Source: Coprinopsis marcescibilis (taxonomy: Eukaryota; Basidiomycota; Agaricomycetes; Agaricales; Psathyrellaceae). From it: a stretch of 64,000 nucleotides of DNA. The notes beneath the pieces were generated by a model. The model did not search any database and was not told the DNA's origin. It saw nothing but the letters and a program-made list of their open reading frames with translations. The position numbers and the translations under genes are program-made. How positions within the stretch are numbered: position 1 is the first letter of the stretch; every line of letters begins with the position of its first letter. The stretch is from positions 7,764-71,763 of the forward strand of contig ML210286.1 of NCBI GenBank assembly GCA_004369085.1, written 5' to 3'. Of the stretch, positions 57,723 through 64,000 are shown in pieces.

Positions 57723-60127
57723 TTGGCTCTACGACGTGGCACGCGCTCTACTCGATCCCTGGGGCACATGGGGAGAACTAGTAAATGGCTCAAGTCGCGT
57801 CTCAGCAACCTCTCAGGGGGGAAAACCTCGGAAAATGATGCGCCAAGCCCTGCAAAGCGCCCAAAACGTGACCCAAATAAGGAAACAAGCAGCAAAAAGC
57901 CCTCGGTAGGCATTATTTGCTGTTTATGTGCACAACTAACCTGTAAACAGTTGAAAAAATGCATTCAGAGGCTGAAGAGCCCTTTCAAGTCCCTTACCAA
58001 CCTTTCGGAGCAACAAAAAATCCCCGGAGTCAGCAAATTCACTTGCGCGCCTATCGCTGCCGAGCCAACACAGCCAGTATTACTGGGCGATTCTATTGTT
58101 CTTGGGGAGCCAACACAGGAACAGCTGAATTTCTTCAGCATTCAAGTACCCCAACGCACATTATCAGCCAATTCTCTCGACAACAACAATGACACCAAGG
58201 ATCCCAGCAACGATCACATCAATGCAAGCAATATTGACGAGTTGGCACAGGGTGACATTGAACAGGCGCCGGTTCAGTCTGGAGACAAGCGAAATGCTGA
58301 GACCCGAGACGGAAAGACACGAGAAGCACCACCCTTGATAGCAGCTGAAAGTGCATTGCAGGATCTAATCAATCAGATGAAGGGAACACAATATGCAAGC
58401 GGAAAATACAAGCATGAAGAATATGACCCATTTGTGCGGCCTCGGCTTGAGGGAATGCGAGTTATGCTTGCCCTCTATACCGACAGCCGTTCAGCAACTT
58501 ACGGAAAATGGGGACCTTCTGGACTTCAAGCTGCCGTCTCACTCGCAAGAGGTCGATATTGTGCTCGGCAATTAGCTAAGCTTTGCCGAGCGTTTATTGA
58601 GAACCGCAAAGTCCTCCTGGTAAATCCATATGGCGATTGGAATGAAACCCTGCTGGTTGATGAAGACCTTCTTTTGGATGTAAATCTCTATCTCCAGCAG
58701 CTTGGGAAGGACATTACAGGTGCTCACCTCATGCAATTTCTTCGAAGTGCAGAGGTCAAAGAAAAACATGGCATCACACGGGACATTAGCCAATGCACAG
58801 CTCAACGTTATCTCAGCATCCTGGGCTACAGATGGAAATGCACGCCAAAGGGTCAATTTATCGATGGACATGAACGTGTTGATGTGGTCATCCACCGCAA
58901 TCACAATTACCTACCTCGCCTAAAGGAATACCAAGCACGGGCATGGAAATGGACAAAGGACAACGAGTTGGAGTTTGGGCCGCATCCACAAGGCAAGTGT
59001 GTAATCATATGGTTTCATGATGAAACTATTTTCTACGCACATGACCGACGGAGAATCTACTGGGTGCACAAGGACTCGTCAGCAAAACCTCAACCAAAAG
59101 GCGAAGGCGCATCATTAATGATTGCGGATTTTGTATCTGCGGATTTTGGATTTCTTACCTCGCTCAACGGTCACAAAACGGCTCGACAACTCATAAAACC
59201 CGGGAAAAACCGAGATGGATATTTTACAAATGACAACATCATTGCTCAAGCCAACTGCGCCATCGACATTCTCAACGAATCCTATCCTGATTTCGAGCAT
59301 GTCCTTGTTTATGACAATGCTACAACTCATCAGAAGCGCCCTGACAATGCAATTTCCGCCAGAAAAATGCCAAAAAATCGAAACGCAAAGTGGGGTGTTG
59401 TGGTTACCGATACAGACGAGAATGGCAACCCAAAACTCAAGGTCAACTCAGCTGGAGTACAAGTCAAGGCAACAAAGAAAATTACAATGGCTAATAGAAC
59501 ATTTTCTAATGGTGAACCACAAGAGTTCTACCATGAAAATGGTGACTTCAAGGGCATGGCAAAAATTCTAGAGGAGAGGGGCTTTGCAGATGCATGCAAA
59601 CTCCGAGTTGAGTGTCCCGGATTTAATTGTGTTGACATCTCAATAGGCGCCCAATGCTGTTGCCGACGAATTTTGTTTAATCAGCCAGACTTCACCAACG
59701 TGAAATCAAAACTTGAAACAGCATGTGATTCTCGCGGGGTCCCTGTACTTTTTCTTCCCAAGTTCCACTGCGAGCTCAATCCTATTGAGCAGGTGTGGGG
59801 TTATGCAAAGAGGCTGTACAGACTTTGTCCAGAATCAAGCCGTGAAGACACACTCGAAAAAAACTCATTGGAGTCATTAAACAGTGTTCCACTTGGCTGC
59901 ATACGATGGTGAGTGTCTTTTTTTAATTAATAACTCAGTAATTAAAATCATTTCGCAGATTTTCAATCCGTGCTGACCGATTTGTGGATGCATATCAAAG
60001 AGGTCTTGATGGCCCAACTGCAGCTTGGGCAACAAAGCAGTTTCACGGGCACAGGGTTCTTCCTGACTCAATCATGGATCTTATTGAGCAGAAATACGAG
60101 GCTACAAGGCATTCAGTCATACTTTAG
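57723..60127 (+). CDS. DDE transposase with a long insertion before the catalytic Glu
   Basis: The first exon (57723 to about 59912) encodes some 720 residues. Catalytic motifs are HDETIFYAHDRR (Asp near residue 433), VYDNATTH (Asp near 531) and HCELNPIEQVWGYAKR (Glu near 688). This is the Tc1/mariner-type order, but the Asp-Glu spacing is about 157 residues instead of the usual 34-40, because of an insertion containing a Cys-rich stretch (CPGFNCVDISIGAQCCCRR). A 3' exon is likely at 59959-60127 (FSIRADRFVDAYQRGL ... HSVIL), but the canonical gtgagt/cag splice creates a TGA, so the last join is broken or uses another site. The copy may be inactive. Confidence 0.8.
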
Positions 60128-60388
60128 GTACACTTTGGGCAGTATATTCTTTGATTACTCTAGGATACTTGCGGAATTCCCGCATATTTGGAAGCGGATT
60201 TCTTACCACTGAAATTTCGATACATTAGACTCGCTTTTTTTACACAATTTTTTGCACACTAATACTATGAACGCTTTCTAATAGATCTATGGGCTTACAT
60301 TTCTCGTAAACCGCCTCGAATCCCTTGAATCCGCCTTCGAGTACGATGAGGACTGGATTTGGCATGTGACTGTCACACTGTGTCATGC

Positions 60389-60424
60389 CACGTGACGTTG
60401 GCGGGTCGTGGATGTCGTCTACCT
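60389..60424 (-). repeat. Right TIR of the Tc1/mariner-like element
   Basis: Reverse complement of 57472-57507, followed by the TA duplication. Confidence 0.9.
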
Positions 60425-60426
60425 TA

Positions 60427-60581
60427 CAATGAGATATATTTGTTTTATGTTTGACCCTGTTGATTGATCGTGATTGGGACAAATAAGAGTTTCATGTTCA
60501 GCAGCTCGATAGAGCGGCTGGCAACACTGTAAGATCGGAACGTTCCGAACAATTGATTGACCCTATGCTAGGGTTCCAAAA
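60427..60581 (+). repeat. Left terminal inverted repeat of the Mutator-like element, inner part
   Basis: Continues the left repeat after the nested insertion and matches the reverse complement of about 61173-61328. Confidence 0.85.
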
Positions 60582-61036
60582 ACGGAATGCGTGACAGTAC
60601 TGTGACGGAGAACATATGCGCGTCTGAAGAGTGTTTGGAAAAGGTGACACAGTGCAGGGCCCTTGGCTTCAAGCTTGGAGGCATAAGCCTCCAGGTCGAA
60701 ATCAAGAAGCTGGGCATCGGTCGTATCCTGGGCATTGAAATGGAGCCCGGCATCTGGTTGACTGAGGGCCTGTATTTCCTTTGTGTAACGGTGGAGCATG
60801 GTATTTTGACACCAGGTCATAAGGGCACTGTGAAGGATGGGGCTTGTGTACATCCGGTCAAGGATGGCTGAGAGATTGTGTGAAAGGTCATATAATGCAG
60901 GCTGGCATAGTTCGGGCGCTTGAACACTTGGACTCAGAACCGAAAAAAGGAATTGAGAAAGGGTGGTGCTGTCTTCACTCCACGACATTAGGGTCTCCTT
61001 TACCACTGTTTCTGGATGAGGTTGAGTGAAAGACAT
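60563..61036 (-). CDS. Unidentified frame inside the Mutator-like element
   Basis: A 157-residue frame fills most of the internal region and begins MSFTQPHPETVVKETLMSW. It is helical, with normal amino-acid composition and regions such as LCQPALYDLSHNLSAILDRM and GLHFNAQDTTDAQLLDFDLE. It ends inside the left repeat. I do not recognise it. It may be a captured exon of a host gene or a remnant of an element-encoded protein; a start upstream in another exon is possible. Confidence 0.4.
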   Translation of the reverse strand: MSFTQPHPETVVKETLMSWSEDSTTLSQFLFSVLSPSVQAPELCQPALYDLSHNLSAILDRMYTSPILHSALMTWCQNTMLHRYTKEIQALSQPDAGLHFNAQDTTDAQLLDFDLEAYASKLEAKGPALCHLFQTLFRRAYVLRHSTVTHSVFGTLA

Positions 61037-61172
61037 TGATGGTAGCTGAACTGTTAACTACAGCCATTTTCTTATTCAAAGTGCAAGACACAAGCCGAAG
61101 CTTCTCCTTGAGCAAACCGACTAATTAGCGTTAATTGCCTGCACGTGAACATGGTCACACTGTGACATCCGC

Positions 61173-61381
61173 GTTTTGGAACCCTAGCATAGGGTCAATC
61201 AATTGTTCGGAACGTTCCGATCTTACAGTGTTGCCAGCCGCTCTATCGAGCTGCTGAACATGAAACTCTTATTTGTCCCAATCACGATCAATCAACAGGG
61301 TCAAACATAAAACAAATATATCTCATTGTACCGTTATAGTGACTGTGAAGCTGCGAGAAGAGTGGCTGGTTTAGGAGCCTG
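61173..61381 (-). repeat. Right terminal inverted repeat of the Mutator-like element
   Basis: About 209 bp, uninterrupted. It preserves the pre-insertion sequence of the nested element's target. Confidence 0.85.
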
Positions 61382-61390
61382 AGCAAAAGG
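61382..61390. repeat. Right 9-bp target-site duplication
   Basis: AGCAAAAGG, identical to 57410-57418. Confidence 0.85.
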
Positions 61391-61694
61391 TAGATTCACG
61401 GCTTCTGTCGTTCTCCTGGCTGGCGGGGATATCAGTTGCCACCGGTCCGTCACCCGTGTGGTAACACACACAGACGATCGAGCGGGTGTCTAGGCTGATG
61501 AGCTGTAAAACGCTTAATCCGTGAGCCTTCAGAGGGCGCTTAGCAGCATATCAAATGTTCCTGCCTCCTATGATAAATCTTGTATTGTAATTCTATTCTT
61601 GTTTGAGCATCTACTCACACAAAATAGACGACGTGTTGGCCAAAATGACTGGGAACGCTTTTTTAAGCCTTCGGGCTGGATGCACTTGGTGACC

Positions 61695-63506
61695 GGTGAC
61701 CCTCAGTAAAAAGGAGAAGTCACCCCAGTCACGCAAAGGTCACCTAGGTAGCACACGCAAGTCACCGAAGTAGCACAGGTGTCCAATCTAGAAACACAGT
61801 CTAAATCATGTCACTTTGAAGTCACCGGGAAGTCACCATGATGATACAAGCAGAACAGTTGTCGTCGACGTCGACGTCAGCTTTATACAGATCGACCACT
61901 CCCGTGAGTGTTTTCTTTTGATCGTTGCGAGTTTGGTCTAACTTGGTATTAAACTCCTTGCCGACCTGTCCCTCCACCACTTTGGAAACAGTTGAAACCC
62001 TGAAAGGTATGTACTGATTTCCATCTTCCACTTGAGACAACGAAACTGAGGTCTGTTTAGACGAATTCGCATCCTTCTCAAAGCCAGTACCTCACGCCGC
62101 CGACCTTCTCGCCGCTCTCAAGTTTGCGACGACAAATGCAGTACCCGGCTTCGACAACGAGCCCTCGTCGTCTGCCGTCGTCTTTCTCAAGATATTGGAA
62201 GATGCTGACCCAAACTCGGACGCCTTCGACCAGCACGATGACGACAACAACAACACTGGATGGGGTCACTATCAGTATACAGGCGGAGGGAAGAATATGA
62301 GGAACAGTTTCCCAGCCTGGGGGGATGTCGGCTCCGTCGTCTTCGCCCAAAAGCTGGTCTCTGCGGGCCTCAGAACGTGCAAGGTCGCCCGACACCTCTG
62401 CGCATCCCGAAACCGGATTGCTCAGAGTTATACAGCGGACATGTACCTTGCTATTCTCGTCGAGCACCTCTGGGATATTGCTCCGACGTTGTTCAAGGTA
62501 TGTGTTCTCATATTTCAGATTGTTTGATACGAGCTCATTCCACCTTACTTTGCCCTTGCGACGCAATTGCCCAGCCTCAGATTTCGAACCCGCAGGGTGA
62601 CAACGGCGAGTCTGGTGTAAGCGGAAGCCAGGGAGGGTTGGATGCCGACCTAGCGATTTCTGACTGAGTGACGCTTATGGTAAGTCGTAGGTATGACTCC
62701 GTCATGTGCCTGACTGACAATTATCTTTGGATAGAAACTTAAAGCTAACGATCTTCGAGCTTAGTATGAAGAGAAGGGTCTTCGAGGTACCAAGAAGCCC
62801 AAAAACAAGGACCGTAAGTGCGCTCTCGCCATTCCACGGTCCCCAATCTCCAACCTGTTGTCAGAATATGTTTCCGCTATTCTCAGTTGCAACGATCCCA
62901 AGAAACAGCCAACGATGGCGTACGTTCTTGGCCTTCTTAACAAGGTAAGACCATCGTATATGTTACTTTGCACACTCCTGACAGGCATCTTTCAATCTGA
63001 CAGCGCACTACCGGTCCCAAAGCGAAGAAATAGACGGCCAAGGCTTTTGTTGACCCTACCCCCCCCCTTCAATCCGCCTCCGTATACCCATAGAATGAAT
63101 GTCTTTAGCATATTTTGAATATTAGTGCCAAAATACACCCTATTTCAGTATTCTATCGTGTCTGTGGAGGTGCTGGGCTCGTGCCAACTCTGTGAGTTCA
63201 TTGTGTTTCATCGTGACTTCGAAGTCACCGCCATCCTACTCAGCAGTCGCCATAATGCACGGGAACGAAATCGCTCGGGAACTCGTTGATTTCAAGGTGC
63301 GTCTTGGAATACATGATGGTGACACTGTGGTGACTGCTCGGGTGACTTCCCGGTGACTCTACGGCGCCTCTGAAAGCACCAACAGAATACAAAATCAATT
63401 TAAAAACGTCTTTTCAGTCACAAGGGCCGTAATGGTGCTCAAGTCGTGACTTTCGGTGCAACTTTCGTGCATTCCCTGCGACTTCTCGTTTTTACTGAGG
63501 GTGACC
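61695..63506. mobile_element. Candidate DNA transposon with GTCAC-rich subterminal regions
   Basis: The left end ggtgaccctcagtaaaaa (61695) and the reverse complement of the right end (ggtcaccctcagtaaaaa, 63506) agree except for one base, and similarity continues a few bases inward. Both subterminal regions (61695-61850 and 63200-63506) carry many GTCAC/GTGAC copies, in the manner of transposase-binding sites. I could not define a target-site duplication. The 1.8-kb interior holds a multi-exon coding region. Confidence 0.6.
62061..63033 (+). CDS. Unknown multi-exon gene inside the candidate transposon, 5' end unresolved
   Basis: Coding-like exons: 62061-62497 (FASFSKPVPHAADLLAAL ... DDDNNNTGWGHYQYTGGG ... 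TADMYLAILVEHLWDIAP), then about 62767-62815 (YEEKGLRGTKKPKNKD), 62867-62945 (YVSAILSCNDPKKQPTMAY) and a last exon ending TTGPKAKK at the TAG 63031-63033, with good gt/ag introns between the last three. A first exon near 61840-61905 is possible, joining as IQIDHS to EFASF, but it has no in-frame ATG. The link between 62497 and 62767 meets stops in all frames I tried. No known domain is recognised. It may be a host-like gene carried by the element or a decayed element gene. Confidence 0.4.
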
Positions 63507-64000
63507 GATTATACCGCTGGCTAAGGACCAGGGTAGGTATGCTTCCATTCTTGAACCGTACGGCGTAAGCCATTGACTCCATACTAGTATCCGATCATCC
63601 TGACCTACACCCGGATAATTTCTAATCCTCCGCAGTGTTACAGATATTATTGGGCCTTTTGTTAAATGACCTCTGATCTAAATACCATGTGTGAATTATC
63701 GGAAAGCCTTTTCGCGGATTTCAATCCTCCAGCCCCCCGAGCAATTCGGATAGAATCATACAAACCCACTGATACCCTGATGGCTCACGGTATTCAAGGA
63801 CATGAAAGGCTCCGTAAACCTCCTTTTGGCACTCTTGTGGTATTTAAGTACTATACTGATGCGTGAGTGCCGATCAAGTACGCGCATGGGCAATATAGCC
63901 CAGGTTCTCATCCTTAGCCCAGCTCGGGACTCAGGAGGGAAGTGCTAGCGCGGTCTGTGTAGATCTCCAGAGATAGCGGATCGAATGACCGACCTGACTC
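63507..64000. other. Right-end flank, nothing recognised
   Basis: About 490 bp to the window end with no supported gene. Confidence 0.4.

Larger units (their letters stand above)
57472..60424. mobile_element. Tc1/mariner-like DNA transposon
   Basis: 2,953 bp flanked by TA on both sides (57470-57471 and 60425-60426). Its ends are inverted repeats of 36 bp or more, starting aggtagacgacatccacgac. It carries a DDE transposase gene. The undisturbed sequence without the insertion survives in the right repeat of the host element (acggTAcaatgaga, around 61325-61335). Confidence 0.9.
57419..61381. mobile_element. Mutator-like (MULE-type) element, interrupted by a Tc1/mariner-like element
   Basis: The element starts CAGGCTCCTAAACC and ends with its reverse complement. 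It has terminal inverted repeats of about 210 bp and a perfect 9-bp target-site duplication, both typical of Mutator-like elements. Without the nested insertion it would be about 1.0 kb, so it is probably non-autonomous. The left repeat is split at the TA at 57470-57471 by the nested element and resumes at 60427. Confidence 0.8.

Overview
This window is nuclear DNA of a basidiomycete fungus, most likely an Agaricomycete. Genes are split by many short introns (about 45-65 bp) that join cleanly in frame. The gene set fits: NACHT-ankyrin NLR proteins, a laccase, a ricin-B-type lectin, a CAAX-ending pheromone-type precursor, and expanded divergent Hsp70-like ATPases. All calls come from reading the sequence by eye; no database search was run.

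Layout. Positions 1-7.8 kb hold two related NLR genes on the minus strand; the first is cut by the window edge and the second is complete. From 10.8 to 57.2 kb the window is dominated by two interleaved families: five Hsp70-like ATPases (named here H-A to H-E, 583-612 aa) and six coiled-coil proteins sharing one unnamed C-terminal domain (C-A to C-F, 543-794 aa). Four ATPases sit directly beside a coiled-coil gene on the same strand (H-A/C-A, H-B/C-B, C-C/H-C, C-F/H-E). H-D is separated from the divergent C-E only by cct8, and C-D stands alone. Between these lie a ricin-B lectin (21.0-21.7 kb), a mitochondrial carrier (29.3-30.9 kb), an ankyrin remnant (31.3-31.7 kb), a secreted protein with dibasic sites (31.9-32.5 kb), a laccase (36.0-38.4 kb), a 57-aa pheromone-type precursor (40.4-40.6 kb), a REX4-type exonuclease (41.2-42.9 kb) and the chaperonin subunit CCT8 (46.3-48.5 kb).

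The right end (57.4-63.5 kb) is transposon-rich. A Tc1/mariner-like element with a TA duplication is inserted in one terminal inverted repeat of a Mutator-like element that has a perfect 9-bp target-site duplication; the other repeat keeps the empty site. A third candidate element with short terminal repeats and many GTCAC motifs follows and carries a gene of unknown function.

How the genes may work together. The strongest candidate for an undescribed system is the repeated Hsp70-like ATPase plus coiled-coil pair. Exon lengths and intron positions are conserved within each family, so each arose by duplication of one ancestral gene. The repeated adjacency suggests a functional ATPase/partner module, possibly a dedicated chaperone or scaffold. 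The function is inference, and a link to the nearby NLR genes is only a possibility.
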